A stretch of DNA of 64,000 nucleotides from Polyodon spathula (GCF_017654505.1 NC_054559.1:15247001-15311000), one strand, 5' to 3'. Counted from the stretch's first letter, positions 24,169 through 38,494 are shown. Notes: generated by a model not told the origin, from the sequence alone. Translations and numbers: made by a program.

Positions 24169-27100
24169 AATGTGTCCACACACTGTGCTGGTAATTTTGA
24201 AGGATTTTATTTTTGCCTTGGCATTAGTTAAAGATTGCGGTCATCATCAAAGCGTGATTATTTTTGCATTACCAAAGCAGAACAATCATGTTTTCAGATC
24301 AACCTCCTAACAGAGTTCAAAATAAAAATAAATGATCATCAGCTCCAATAATTCTTGGCGACGTTTTGTAATGTTTTCTTTTGATTTGCCCATCGAAGCA
24401 GATGTCTTCTCTCAAGCTGACCATTCATTTAAAGAATATCATTTTTCATTCGAACTTCCACAGAGGTGGGATAAGTAAACAATAACCAAAGATGTGTGGC
24501 CCGTGCTGATATAGCCCCGTCCTCAGGTGAGGTGTGTGACCCGAGGCACAGCTGAGTTACTTCAACAATGTGGGAAGTCAGTTGTATGAGTGCAAGTCTG
24601 TTACTAGGGTTATAAAATGGCTCTTTGTTATTTTGAAAAACGGATTTTCTCGATTTGAATAAAATTTGATCTGAACCATAGGTTGTACTCTTAACCATAT
24701 TATATTGGAATGTTATCAGCCAATCGGGGTGCAGGAAATCTCCAAGCTACTTAAAAAAAATACAACTTAGCTCTGGAGCCCCTTCTTTCCAATGAGGGAC
24801 TAGTTGCCTTCTTTAACCATAATTTCTATAAAATCAAAGAACGCTGAACAACAGATATGAACAACAGATATGAATAGTGTATGACTGAAGTGTTAATTGA
24901 AGGCTATACTTGGCACAAATAGTTTTACATTTATGACTATGTTGCAGACAATTTAAAAAAATCACACTTCTATTATTATTGATACTGTAATTCAAATAAT
25001 AAGTAACTTGCACTTTGCACAACATGGCATAATTAAAATTAATGAAGACTGAAACTGCATACAGTATTCATAAGCAGACAAAGCTTTGTTAATGAAAAAA
25101 AAAGTTTTCTAAAGGCAATAATTCGGCAAACTGTTAATAAAGACTTTAGTTCTTTGCTGAACAAATGTTAATTGTAAAAATGTAAGTCACCTCTGTTTGA
25201 AAAAATGCAAAGTAGAAGAAGTTTTACAAATTGATTTTGGCAGCCATGAATTTCTGAGCTTTGCTTAACCTAAGCTGGTGAGATTGCCTCTTGCTGTTGG
25301 ACACCTTCTGGCTCAATTTATGTTGAGCAGTCTATAGTGTGGGGCTGCACACAGTGACTTTATCATGTTATCCAGTCCCAGCTTTTTTTTAGTGTCCTGC
25401 AGAAAGCATAACAATACATTTAAAATAAATATTTACAATAGGTTCCAGTTGAAATAAAAACTGGAACGACAGCATTTGGTTGCCTGCTAACATTCCAAGG
25501 ATACGAGTACAAACCTTTGGTTCAGATATGGTTTTTATTCCAATTAGTTGAGAACCACAAAAAAAAATCTTTTTGTTTAATGATTAGTGGATTAGTTTTT
25601 GACCTTCAGAAAGTGTATGCTTTTTATTCCTAAAGATCATTTAGGTTCAAGTTTACAGATACACAGGGTTAGGAGCAAAGGACAGGGTTAAAGCGGTCTA
25701 GCTGTTGTCTTACTGAATAGCCCGGTTGAAGGCAATTTTCTTTTCTTGTGTGTCCATCTAGCCTCCTTCGCTGGGAAAATGCAGCTGGGCAAGGTTCCCA
25801 AATTGCAGAGACAAAAATTACCAGGGCAACATTTTGTACAAATGGGGAAGAAAAATGTGTTTTCTACGTAACAGTCAGAAAAAACGTGACCTCAAGTAAC
25901 CACCAATGTGTCTGACCTTTTAAACATGATTTTTTGCGATGGCTGGGGTATTATATTTCACAGGATTCCCACAGCAGTAGGAATTCTATTGTTTAAGCAA
26001 GAAAAAAGGTGTGATGTGTCAGAATTCAAAGGTTAGAAGAATTATCACACGACAGTAGAGTTACATCCAGCTTATTAACTCCAAATGAATATCCATTGCT
26101 TGGGAATGCATCAAAGTTTCAGTAGCTTTTAAGATTGTGCATTAAGCTCTTGACAAATAGACATTCATAAAGGAATCATACATACAATATAGCATTATAT
26201 ATACAGTTCTATGGAAGCTTTCATGTCAGTTGGAGACAAATTCACTCACTATTCAGCCTAGCTCTTACAAAGTAGAAAAAAAATATTTAAAGAAAAAAAT
26301 ACTTGTGGAGAGAATGGGAGAGCAAATAGCTAGTTTTCTGACAAGCTGATTGATTTCCACCCTTTTTTTTACCATTATCGGCATTCTTTCTTTTCTAGGA
26401 TCCTCATTCAGAAATTGGGACTCTTATACACTGATCGTGTCCCTCGTCTGTCACACAGTACCGAGTTACATTGGTGTAAGCCTCAGAGTCCATTTCACAC
26501 TAACCTTGCGCTTGTTAGGGGATTATGAGGAACTTTATATGCCTGCATTGGTTTCAGCACCCTCTGCTAATGAAAAGCTCCTCTTCTCACACTGGCTATC
26601 CCCACCCTCCTGTGGCAAGCTACAGCTATAACATCTTCTCTGTTTTCTTTTTTTTTTCTGAATTACACAAAGATGAATCAATCTCCCCTCTTTTCTTGTT
26701 TCTATGGAAATTGTGCATCACAGATTTGAGCACCGTAATTTTGTCCCTGTGAATTTATCAATAAATATGCAAATGTTCCTAACGATGATATTTCAGGATG
26801 CTTTCACTCACTGTGTGAAATGACAATTTGTGTTCAAGTCAATTCCGTGTCCAGGAACAATTTGCTTTTCACATTGGAAGGCAAAGTAATGTCCTTTCTG
26901 TTAACGGCAGAGATGCCTTACCACACAGCTAAAAAGGTGGCATATTAAAATCACTTCCTCCTGCATTTCAGAAAAAAAGTGCAACAAATAAATAGGTGGT
27001 TTACCTTAATATATTCACTTGCTGGGATTATATAGTTATTCTGTGTAAAAGCAGTGCAATAGGAAAACCCAGCAGCAATCTTGTGTAGGTCTGAGCCCAA

Positions 27101-27402
27101 TCTGCCCTGCTTGCTGCATACTTACAGTACACTAGGGATTCTCCATTGACTGGTCCAAATTGGTCCAGTTTGAAAAAAAATCTTACATTTGCAGAGACTG
27201 GGCTGCTGAGCTGCAGTGGTATACTTATAGCTACAATTTAACAGCCATAGTTCTGCCATCTTATTATTTGGTTGAATGCAAGAATAAGCTTAAGGGCCAG
27301 CCAAGGTTTGAAAAATCGATTTTCTTGCCGTATGCATTAGTAGCATTATCAAGGCTTTCCAATCCTATGGTTCGTTGGAGATTGTTTCAAGGGATACACT
27401 GA
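24169..27402. other. Non-coding stretch, no gene recognised
   Basis: No supported gene. Small items: a 13-bp tandem duplicate (GAACAACAGATAT) at 24847-24872, and a short hairpin GTTCCAGTT/AACTGGAAC at 25442-25467. Open frames at 26350-26752 and 27160-27402 are unrecognised. Confidence 0.5.
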
Positions 27403-27428
27403 AAAATAAATAAATAAATAAATAAATA
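27403..27428. repeat. (AAAT)n microsatellite
   Basis: About six copies of AAAT/AATA. Confidence 0.93.
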
Positions 27429-30400
27429 CAAACTTCCCTGACTAAACACTTCCTGTGCGGCAGGTCACATGACCTGATTGCAGCTAGGCTGCTGGAGTGA
27501 AACTGACCTACAGCGCAGGACGTGATTTTGTACAAATTGGATGTTATATCCCCTTCAGCCACTGCGCATAATTGTACCTCGTTACGTTTCTTATCTATGT
27601 ATCTATTTTAGAGTTTGGGTAGAGCAATTTCACGAACTTCATAGTACAAAATTCATGAGCAATGGGGACATACCGTCTCTGAGAAACAGCTGCATATCTA
27701 AATCTAAAGTATATAATACATGCAAAGACCAGAAATAAATTAGGAAAGGGGGCAGTGCTAACAATGCCAGTGCTAATACCAAGCCAAGATTCACAGGTAA
27801 ATAGTTATGTTATTTATATAGTAACAACATGCTCTGCATTTCAACCAGTTTACTCCCTGAGTGTGATCACCATACTGCAGCTTCATCTTCATATTTTCTC
27901 CTGTATTTGCATTTTGTCTTGGTTATTAAACCTGACTCCTGCAGCTGTTCTTTCAGTGTACTAAGTGGAAAGTGAGTCCCTGTGCTGCAGTGGTTCAATA
28001 ATAGGTGAGCACAAACACCATACAATAGACTGTAGCTTGCTTGTCAACATCTTGAAATCAAAAAGTGATACTGTTGGTCAAGGGTGCTGAATGACATCCC
28101 CAAAACATTTAACTGGTAATAGATATTATGTAAAGAATATATAGATAGCAGCAGCATGGAACAGTTTCAGGAATACCAAACTGCTTTTTTTATAATAACA
28201 TATCATCCTTATTCTGTTACTCAATAATAATAACAATAAAACTTGAAAATGACTAAGCTATGAGGTACACTGTAAAGAGCATTGCATTTATTTTAATGTG
28301 TTAACCCTGCCACATGAAAGAAGACCTGTGATTATCTTTTTTTGCAAAAGAAAGGCCTTTTCCACTGGAGCCACAGTATTTTTAATAAATTATTATTGAG
28401 AATTGCACTCGTAAGAACTGCTCTTTCTGTTTTTCCTCCCCTTCTTTTGATAAAAGCAAACATTTTGAAATCGGATTTAGATTCTGCATTTCACTTCTCA
28501 GGCCTCAGCCAATGGATTTCAGTCTATTATTGTTAATAACTAAGCTGTTTATATTTGCACTAGCCACCAAGAGTTTAATGATCCTGAAATATTCTAAGTT
28601 ATGTTTGTTTCTTTTTTTTGTGACAGTGTGAGATGGCAGCATTTAGCTCTACACCATGACAGCATTATGCATAACACAAAAACAACTACTATTCTTTCCT
28701 GAGAAAAAAAAAAAAAAAAACATCCTGGATTCAATTGCATGCACATGGGTGCAAGATACTATATATTTACTGAGTCAGTAGGGGCTGATTGTTCCAAGTC
28801 CACATTTGAGTTACACTGGCAAACCACTCAAGGAGAAATCCCTCATTTAATTTCTCAGTGCAATAGCTGGTGTGTGGATAGATTGGGATGGGTTTCAGCC
28901 TCCTGTACTGCCAGTCCCTTTGAGCATTAATCACTGCAGCATTTCACAGGTTGTTATTAACAAGCAACTGATAGTAACCTACATTTCACAAAGGATTTTG
29001 TTCTGGATTGCGGGATTGGGCTGTTGTGGGAGATTACCTATATTATTTCCACTTCTCTTCCAGGAATGACACTTATATAGAGAATACCCACACCATAAGA
29101 GGTCAGTTTGGTTAACCACTAGTGGGCTGACTGGCTGCTCTGATGTTGAGTGGGTGAAAATCAGTTTGGATCTTACACAGCACCCTATATAAAAATAGAT
29201 TTTTTTAAGGTAAATAAGAATAATTCTACAATGCAGGTACAGCTAATGTGACCTCATTCCCATCTGATACAAAAAATCTCATACTAGAAGAACATCATTG
29301 AATGCTGCACCCTGTCAGTATCAGGCTCCAATGTATGCATATATAGCTATATAGAAAAATATATAACAATACCATATCTGTCAATTTTTTCTAAATGTTT
29401 TATTGAAAGAAAAGTCAGACCATCGTACTTTGTTGAACTCTTTGTTGAACATCTGCTGAGGCACTCTTCCATGGTCTCCATGAAGTATTGGCTTCAGAGG
29501 ATGCTTTCACCTCGTTTCTGTCTAAACGCCTTGCATTAACAAAGAAACATGCTTAGATCCTGTAAACACATGTGCAGTTTAAAGTATGAGGCCAGAAAAG
29601 TAATGCCACTCTCAATGTTTCCAAAAGCTGCGTAGTCAAATCTGCTTCCATTCATAGACAGTCTTGTTTCATTCATTAACTTTTGTTTTACAGCACAAGT
29701 CTCAAGCTTCCTTATTTGCTGAATAGGAATGGTGCCTAAATTCACAGTCAGCTAGCGGGTGTATGTGATGGGGACCCTATGCTCGCAGGTAAAGTTTGCC
29801 CTTGAGTGGCAATCACATCTTTCTTTATAAATGCCCTTTGCCCATTCTTCCCTAAAAGCATCAGGCACACAGAAGGGAAGAGCAGTGCAATATGATGTTC
29901 TGCATTCTGAGACAGGTGCTGAGCACTGTTCATGGGCAGGTCACTGTGACCTGATAGAGATATCTTTTCTTAGCCCCGCTCTTGTGATTCTCAGGCCAGG
30001 CTGTGCAGATTGCATCCCTACCGCATGCTGTGGACAATATGTTTTCTTTTGAAGTTCTTTAAAGAGTTTGTGTTACTCCCTTCATTAGTATCCAATGGTG
30101 CAGGTCATTAATCTTAATCATAGAACATGATGTAATGAAGAATTAATTGGATGTAACAAATACAGCTCTTAAAGCAATTTTTTATTTTTTTTTATTTGAA
30201 TATGAATTATATATTTAATTTAATATGAATTTTTTTTAATTAAAAAAAGTTTGAAATTTGGTTTCAAAGGAGAATATATAAAACAAAAATAAAGGTCTCA
30301 AGTTGTTTGTTTTTCATTTTGTCACATATTTTTCAATTGCAAATAGGAGTTAATTAAACACTAATTAAATGGTGCACACTTCTAGGACACTGAACGCTAT

Positions 30401-31071
30401 TTTCAAGCCTTGATTCAACCCTGTGGCCTACCACCGAGCTGCTTGTGCAGTAAATATAATTCTTTCAAATAGCGTGAAGAAGGGGGCCAGAATGAAGCTG
30501 GCATCACAGGTAGCTGATTAATTAATTACGATGGGGGTGGGTAGGGGGGTATTTACAAGACTCTGGTGACACTAATATAATCTATTCGAAATCGTTTGTT
30601 AAAATTGATTTGCATAGGTGGAAAGGTTTACAAGTGAAGCTGTGATCATGTGGACTGTCACAGCTGTCACAAGCACAGCTACAGATTTGCTTATTTCAAG
30701 AGGCTCAGATGTGTGAATAAGTGAAATCTCACTGAGCTATTCACACATTGTCTTCTTCAATCAATAAGCTGCAGTTATTTATCCTCCCTTCGTGAAGTAG
30801 CTGTGAGGCTCTGGGGTTATATCCACTTACAGAAGAACACCTCCGAGACCACAATTCAATCTGGCTCCAACTGGAATCTCATTGCTGTTCTGGAAATGAG
30901 TGTTTTACCTGTTGAGCTACCAATATAACTAAGTGATGTCTAGTTTGGGAGGACTGATGAATGTTGAACCATCTTGAAATCAATGACTGGATACTGCTAA
31001 TCCCTGAAAGTACTGAATGGCTGATAATGGAAGAAATAGAAACAGGCATCGATAATCCATTTTATAAGATG

Positions 31072-31072
<1 letters not shown>
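27429..31072. other. Non-coding stretch, no gene recognised
   Basis: No exon or transposon end identified. An A-run lies at 28703-28720. A very AT-rich segment at 30178-30250 (T-runs, then TTAATTAAAAAAA) may be structurally flexible. Unrecognised short open frames occur at 28739-29069 and 29536-30052. Confidence 0.5.

Positions 31073-31145
<73 letters not shown>
31073..31145. repeat. (TA)n microsatellite, about 36 copies
   Basis: Long perfect TA dinucleotide tract, self-complementary and prone to cruciform formation and length change. Confidence 0.97.
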
Positions 31146-31147
<2 letters not shown>

Positions 31148-33190
31148 CATATTGCAAGCATGTTTAACATATGTTTAATATCAATAACTTTAAACTGAAA
31201 CTATTACAAGAACGGGATTTCAGCCAAGAAACAGATACTTCTGGACCACTGAGTACTGGTATTGGCTGGTCTTTTATTTGATTTATTTCTAACATGCATC
31301 AGTTTTTTGCAAGAGCCTCTTAAAGCTTCTAGATAATGTTCTCTGTAAAATAAAATGCTCTAAACAATAGAATGAATGCAACAGCAGCAGAGCAAGAATC
31401 GCTTGGGCTCAATAGCAAAGATAGAACAGCACTCAAGTAATCCATTTTTAGGTTTGTCAGTAGAGTTTTAAATAAACAGCCAGTGGCTATACCCCATGAC
31501 CAGAGGCTTTTTCCATTATAGGCATGACCTGACTGGTATTTCAATGCTTTTATCGTGTCCTTGTAGCTTTTAAATAAGAAGCACGTCAATTGGCAGGGGA
31601 GTAATGGCTTTTTAGCTCTCACAGTGGTGTGGCAAAATATTATTATAACTAGTCTCTGACTGCTGATGTCATTTTAAAGAGTTATTTTAATGCTGCATGA
31701 ATGCATTTTGTCCTGACTTTGTGACTCTCCAAGGATGTTACAAAGAGTGGCTACTATTATTATTAATATTATTATTACAGTTTTAATTCATGGGTTTGAT
31801 TATACACACAAGCAAATTGCCTGTGTTACACATTTACACAATGGTAATGATGGTGACAATTTGCCTATGATTTGCCTATAGGTGAAAAAGTAGGTCCATG
31901 TGTTGTAACCCACTTCAGTGGTCTAGCAGCAATTAGATTATGTGCATATCCTGAATTAATGTAAAAATCCTAAACCATGAACACATTCAGATCAATCAAG
32001 TTAGATGTTTAAACTACACTTTTAAATGTTATCTTGGAGGCTGTAAAAGAGAGCCAGTGCTTTAGTTGGCTAGCAGCTGTGCTTGTGCAAGAAAAGGACC
32101 CGTAATGCAATAAAATGGGAATCCTGCTCATTCTGTGGAATATTTAATATTTATAACTTCTTATGCATATTTTTTTCTCCACTGATCTTTATTTAATTCA
32201 CCTTTGTCTGCAGGGTTGAGAACACAATCCAGAAAATCAATAAGAAGAAAGTGTCTCAAAGCTCGCTGAATCATGTATTACACTGTGGCAGAGGTCATTA
32301 TCTCCTGCAACTACATTGACCAGTATAAAATAATCAATGGCAGCATATGAACCTGCCTGCTCTCAACAGCTTCATTCAGGCTTTGGGGTGCAGAGTAATA
32401 GTTTTTTCACCAATTCTCTTATAATACAATAGAAAGCCTAACTACAATTCATTAGCAATGTTACCGAGCATAAAGGACTTGCCCAATCAGTTGGGATAGA
32501 GTCCCCATACACTCCAGACAACAGTAATACAAGTGCATACTTAAACATTGGATGGTCATGCTTTTTGCTCAAAGTGCAACTCACTGCTTCTGTCCATTGG
32601 ATAGTTCCAAAACGTGTCTTTCACATTTTTAAATCTGTTTTAATATGTTCGCTCTCACAGAAAACTACTGTTTCAATAGACTGTCCAGTCGTAATGTGGA
32701 AGCTAACAATCTGCTTCTAAGACCGGTGATCTAGCAGTGATTGAAGGTACCTTGGCAATTATTAGTGCAGTCAACTAATGGCGACGTTATGGAGATTTTA
32801 ATTGAATATCCATTCTGGATTGGCCTTCCTGGGTGTCCCAATATCCCAATCACATTCCTGTCACTTAATTAGGGTTTATTGTTCTTTAAATGCCTGTTGT
32901 ATTAGTTCAACGTTTACACACATCATTTATTTCATAGATCCTTGAAAGATGCTTTTTAATCAAGACCTACATGATAACCCTGCTCAATCTGCTCACAGTT
33001 GCTGCAGTCATGTGTTGTGCTGGATGATACTGTTTTTCTGTCTGGAGCTGCGAGAAAGCCTTGAGGCAAGGTACTGGCTGATCACTAACTGTCAAGACTT
33101 CTGACCATGAAAGCAACGTTGTGGTTGTATGCTAACGAGTTATAAAATCACATCAGCAGCTAATGAGGGTGTAAAAAAGATACATATCAA
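31146..33190. other. Non-coding stretch, possible regulatory sequence
   Basis: No gene seen. The segment 32750-32900 is unusually free of simple repeats. It contains TTTTAATTGAATATCCATTC and CACTTAATTAGG, which resemble enhancer-type homeodomain motifs. A (TTA)n-like stretch lies at 31755-31775. Confidence 0.45.
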
Positions 33191-33263
33191 GGGTGTGTGT
33201 TTGTGTGTGTGAGTGTGTGTGTGTGCATGCGTGCGTGCGCGCATGTGTGTGTGTGTGTGTGTT
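33191..33263. repeat. Imperfect (TG)n / (GC)-containing alternating tract
   Basis: Alternating purine-pyrimidine DNA: TG repeats with a central GCATGCGTGCGTGCGCGCAT segment (33226-33245). It is potentially Z-DNA forming. Confidence 0.93.
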
Positions 33264-34756
33264 GAAAAGTAATGTCATGTCTACAACCTTCCTTGCAAGT
33301 TAAATTAAATGTTCTGAATCCTTAGTGTGAGTGAAGGAAACACTGCTGCTTCCTGGTATCCCATCATTTCCTGTGCTACTCTCCCACTTGGGAGGGGGGA
33401 AGCATTGGTCATCAAGCATAATGTAGCAGGTATGCTTCAGTTAAACAGGTGAATGCATCTCTATTCAACTGTGAGCTGCAAAGCAGATTCAATTGGGAGC
33501 AGCACAGCTGGCACAGGCATATTGAGAAGCTCAACCTGCAGTTCTTTTGTATCGTCACGTTTTCATTGGTGGTCTTCCTGTAGCGAGATTATATCGATTC
33601 CCTTTGTTATATTGTAATGGCTGGTGTAGTTAAGTGCAGTTTCCAAGAATGGAAAGGCGAAAAGAACTCCATTCACACAGCGTTCCCTTTTTATCTTAAT
33701 TATAGTATTAGAGGCTGGTTTTCCTGTGCTTTTTAAATTCAGACTACAATGTTAGAAAATTACTCTGGTTAACCACTTATAAAGCAAAGCAAGGGTTCTG
33801 GCAGGGAACTCACTTTTAATCTTAGATCAGATCATGTAAATATCAAGCATGTTTTAGGCTTTTCCAATACTAGACTAAATCATCAGTCAAATAACTAGTT
33901 TCTTATTCGTCCCTCGATAAACAATACATCCAATGATCAACAAGGTGAGGATTTATATCTTACCTCAATCCACTATGCTCCGCTGTGTGCCAGGATTCAC
34001 CTGGCCCTCCTCCCCAGCCTCAGCTTGCTTTATTTGGCTTTGTCTAATGGGGGAGGGCAGCTATCCTTCCCCCCTGTCCATGGATTCCTTACAGCCAGCC
34101 TCTCAACTTATCGAGCTAATTTATAAGTAGGGGCACCTCAAAAGGCGAGGCCAAAAGCATGTAGTTTAACTCATGTACATTGTAGTCTGTTTTGATAAAT
34201 ACTCTGTCGCACACGTTTTCTGACTGAACTAACTGTTATCTTTTATTTTAATTTGCTGTATTATTCTGTTGTGAAGATCAAATGTCTTCATGGGGCTACG
34301 TTATTAAGTGACCTGATCAACATGAATGGAATCACTGGTGGTGTTTGAAGATGAATGGAGAGGCACAAACAGTGTTTAACATTAAGAAAAAACATTTGTT
34401 TCTCAGTGGGGTGTTCGGAAAACGCAACTGCAAGGGAAATCAAGATTTTTGTTTGTAAGAAGAACTGCATTGTATTCACATCATTTATAAATATTATAGT
34501 CACAGTAATTTCCTTCACAGGAAGAGATCAAATTTCAAGTAGATTAAACCTCCTGGTTAAAATGATGACAACTTCATTAAATATTACAGGGTAAATGAAG
34601 TATATGCAGATACAATATTTATGAGTCGTTATTGATTTTTTGGTATTTTGTCTGTTCAGCGTAAGACAGTAAAGGGGAAAAAAGCTTTCAGTCTAATACT
34701 TTATTATATGTAGGGTTTTTCAAATCCATTTTGAGATTTGTTATAAATCTTAAAGC
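33264..34756. other. Non-coding stretch, no gene recognised
   Basis: Unique-looking sequence with short overlapping opposite-strand open frames at 34288-34594. None is recognisable. Confidence 0.5.
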
Positions 34757-35545
34757 CCTTTTCACACTGGCACTTCTACCCGGGTCTGGACCCAGGTTCT
34801 GGCTACCAGGTCACAATCCTGCATCGTGTGAAACCACGTACCTGGTTAACCCAGGACCCAAAGACTCACTATATGATGTTGGTTGGCATGCTTTGACCCG
34901 GACTGAGCGAGACAAAATGCATGACGGCCGACAAAATAACAAACAAGCACGCCTGCATGAAGGTTTCATTTCCACAAGCAACGTTTTTGTTTATTCTGTT
35001 TAGCCATATTTCTGTTGATTGAGACACACCATGAGGCAGATTGCAGGCAGGGATGTAGAAACATTTGCTCTAATCAACATTTGGGCCGACGGTTCAATCC
35101 GGAGAAGCTTGGATGGGAGCGTTAGTAACAAGCTGCTTCCGGGGCAGTGATAAGCATTTTGTTTGCTTGCCTCTGTCACCCAGGTCAACCCTGCCTTATC
35201 AAAAGCACTGTGAAACAATAATAATTTGTATTTTTATACAGTGCCTTTCATAGTGGACCACCATCACGAAGCACTTTACAAGATACAAGACTAGGGTGTG
35301 TAAACTATGCATCAGCTGCAAAGTCACATACAACAACGTCTCACCCAAAAGACGTAGCACAAGGAGGTTAAGTGACTTGCTCAGGGTCACACAGAGTCAG
35401 TGGTTGAACCAAGGACCTCCTGGTTATAAGCCTGTTTCTTTAACCATTTGACCACACAGCCTCCTTATCATGAAGCCGACCTGCATGACACCAGGTCTTG
35501 AACCAGATAGGTTCCAACCCAGGTAGAGCATGCCAGAGTGAAAAG
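34757..35545. mobile_element. Non-autonomous DNA transposon with nested SINE
   Basis: The left end begins CTTTTCACACTGGCACTTCT at 34758 and continues into ACCCGGGTCTGGACCCAGG. The right end, read in reverse complement from 35545, begins CTTTTCACTCTGGCATGCTC, then TACCTGGGTTGGAACC. These form long imperfect terminal inverted repeats. The interior is non-coding; the 90-codon frame at 34731-35003 starts outside and reads across the terminal repeat. A reversed SINE occupies 35216-35465, so without it the element is about 540 bp. The superfamily is undecided because no clear target duplication is visible. Confidence 0.7.
35216..35465 (-). mobile_element. tRNA-derived SINE nested in a DNA transposon
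   Basis: Same family as 12914-13145, in minus orientation. The AT tail (CAATAATAATTTG) is at 35216, then TTTCATAGTGGACCACCATC at 35247-35266, the core (AAGTGACTTGCTCAGGGTCA) near 35371-35390, and the tRNA head ending at about 35465 (CACACAGCCTCC). It lies wholly between the inverted repeats of the 34757-35545 element, so it inserted later. Confidence 0.88.
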
Positions 35546-35995
35546 TTTTTGGCTCTACAGCTACAAAGACAGATGAAAAGAAAGAAGATACAAAAGCATA
35601 TAAGAAGAATAAATTATCATTAGACAGTATGATCCAATCTTCTCAAAGCCTGTGTATGTAAGCATGTAAACATCCACAAGTTTTTACCCACTGTCATTTC
35701 CAGTATATTTATCACAATAGTAATAAAACTAATTGTTGATCATAGCCCATCACAAATCAAACACAATCAAATCATTGCTTGGGACAGAGGAAATTGGATG
35801 GATGGGTAGACAGATTGATTGTTGAAACTTCATCACCTTTAATTAAAACCATTAACCTTGTTTAAATTCTTCCTTGCTGAAATCAGAGTGATTGCAGGTC
35901 TTTAGTGTAGCGTGAAACTCTAAAGGCAACGTTCGATAAACTGTGCAAAGACAAACATAGCTAATTAAACACGCTACACTGAATCATTAAATCAA
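35546..35995. other. Non-coding stretch, nothing recognised
   Basis: AT-rich sequence without repeats or coding signals. Confidence 0.5.
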
Positions 35996-35998
35996 TCA

Positions 35999-36035
<37 letters not shown>

Positions 36036-36078
36036 ACTATCTATCTATCTATCTATCTACTCTATCTATCGATCTATC
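35996..36078. repeat. (ATCT)n microsatellite
   Basis: About 19 copies of the ATCT/GATA tetranucleotide with a few interruptions (ATCTAACTATC, CTACTC, ATCGATC). Confidence 0.96.
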
Positions 36079-38491
36079 ATTGTTTGTCAAGTGAGTGGGT
36101 GAGATACATGTTGCGTATGTATTTTAGTTATGTAATGCATTTTGAGATATTTCAGATCACAGACGGCTTTTGATTGTATTTCTTTTTTAGTTTTTCTATT
36201 TTATGTCAATAAAGAACATCATGTCCAATTAACAGATATCATCATTAAGGGCTGTTAGCCTTGGCCTGGGTTGAATCAGTACTCTAGGTTGCTATGGCAG
36301 TGCTATATATTGGTAAAGGTCTCCAAATCTTTTCAATGAATAAGGTGCATTTTAAAGAGAAGCATGGCAGATATTTACTGGATGCATCCACTTCCCCCTT
36401 GCATGCTTCAGGTATAAACCCCACCGTCTTAAGGATCTGAGTTTGCAGAGATAGTAAAATCAGAAGCCTTGTCACGCAACTGCGTATACACAGCAGTGCT
36501 AGACTGAACCTTACAGCAGAGCTAATGCAATTTCCCAGCAGGGCCAAATAACAGGTCGATTTTTTTGTTTTGTTTTTAAAAAAAGAAAGCATATTTGTGA
36601 CAGTTTTTAAAGATACGGTATACTTACTTTATCAAACTAACTCCTTATGCCTTCCTGCACGCAATTTGAAAAAAAAAAAAACCTACAGTAGAGATCTTGC
36701 CTTAAGCCAGTAAGATGAATTTTAAACTGGTTTACACCAACTATCCCCAGAAATCACATTGAATATAATAAAATAAGCATGACATAATCAAACTGCGGAA
36801 GCAGAAATTATGGTACAGTACTAAAGCTAATGAGAAGGACACTAGAAAGTGTTCGAGAGTGTGAGTAATTTGACTAACTCAGAAGTGGAATTGTAACATC
36901 CTCTCAATGTCATACAGTACTCTCCTTTTCACTTGATGACACATATTAGGATAAAAGTGCACACTGACTCTAGGATCTATTTCCTACAACTGATTGTGAT
37001 CTCTGCCTCTTAGCAGGAGTCATCCGCAAAGTACAAATCATAAGCATAAATCCATATCATTCATTTGGTTTCTCACTAGCCTGAGGTTAAATGCTCCCCC
37101 ATTAGAGCTGGAGTATTTGGGTTGGCTGTGGCTCCTTTGGGATGGTTAGCTAAGGGGGGCTAACCAAGGTTTCCTCAGCAGTGGATTACATTTCTCCCAA
37201 GTCTCGTTATCTAAAGCCATGGTGTCCTGTGTGTAGGGTCCCTTGGCACTTATCCTTCCAGCTCTTTTGCATTCAGGTTCTCCCGATAGACAGTGACATT
37301 GACAATATGACCTTTCATTAGATACGGAATGATCCGCTTTCACTGGCAACTGATTGTCAGGTTTGTCAGATCATCACTAAATCTGTCATTCAGCTTACCC
37401 AAGAAACATCCAGTTTGTCTTTGTGCATTGTCCTATACATACAGTGTATATACTGTGTATATATATATATATACACAGTATATATGTGCATGTGTATATA
37501 TATGTGGTTGTAGTTTCTTATAATGACTTCTTATTAAATGTTACAAAACATGCATAAATATTACTTTGGTTGCTTGCCAGTTTTTAGTTTTTCTAATAAG
37601 TTTCTTATTGACACCATATGTTGACAGGAATAAGATGCTGTGCTATATCTAAGCAACATAACGATGCCCCTGCATATTAAAAGAATGCATCAGTGATGAA
37701 GAGGATTGAATCCCAGCATGCAATAATGAGAGTACTCGATACTAGACAAGAAGGGCATGAGTTTGCCTTATGGATCTTTCAATGAAATGTCGACCAACAA
37801 CCTGGTCCAAATTAATTAAAAAGTAAAACTTCAAACTTCAAACAAGTAAAACTCTAGAAGACAAATGTGTGAATCAATCTTATTTACAAGTGCGACTCTG
37901 GACTTCCACAGAGGAGGTCTCCGATTCCCAACACATTCATTGCATTGCTATAAAAAGACAGGCGTTACATTCTCAGTTTTAGATTCACACATTACTATAA
38001 AGGTTTCATAAACTTGTGCTGACAGTGTTCTCAATAGTTTCTCAGGCCATTCAGTCAAGTACATCAATTCGTTATAATGTTTCAAACTACTTACGTACAT
38101 TCTCAGGCAACCAAACCGACATCTTGTTTCAGGTCTGCCGATAGTAGTAGCTTATTTCAATCACAGAAACAAAGCAAATACATGACGAGTAGTTTACACA
38201 GCAGTTAACTCATTTATAGTAGCACATGATAGACACACACATGCATACACACACACACACAGCACAAGCAACAATCAGGGAAAGGAAGGACAGACGCACA
38301 CATATAGATACAGAGGTGATGATCCTGTTTTTATGCTGCTCTCCATATAGTGTACGTAAATATTTTCACTTGTAATAATTGCTATGAAAATAAACGTTCA
38401 TTACTATTTATGTGTATTTTGTATTATTTTCACTACAGAAAAGCCACTAGCTGAAGTCAAGATGTGGACAGATCTAGCTGAATTTAAGCCC

Positions 38492-38494
<3 letters not shown>
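36079..38494. other. Non-coding stretch with small repeats
   Basis: No gene seen. It includes a 30-bp perfect palindrome centred on a TA tract at 37451-37480 and a CA-rich tract at 38232-38261. Unrecognised short open frames occur at 36284-36592 and 37146-37523. Confidence 0.5.

Noticed and set aside
34731..35003. 90-codon open frame
   Set aside because: It starts just outside and runs through the terminal inverted repeat of a DNA transposon.
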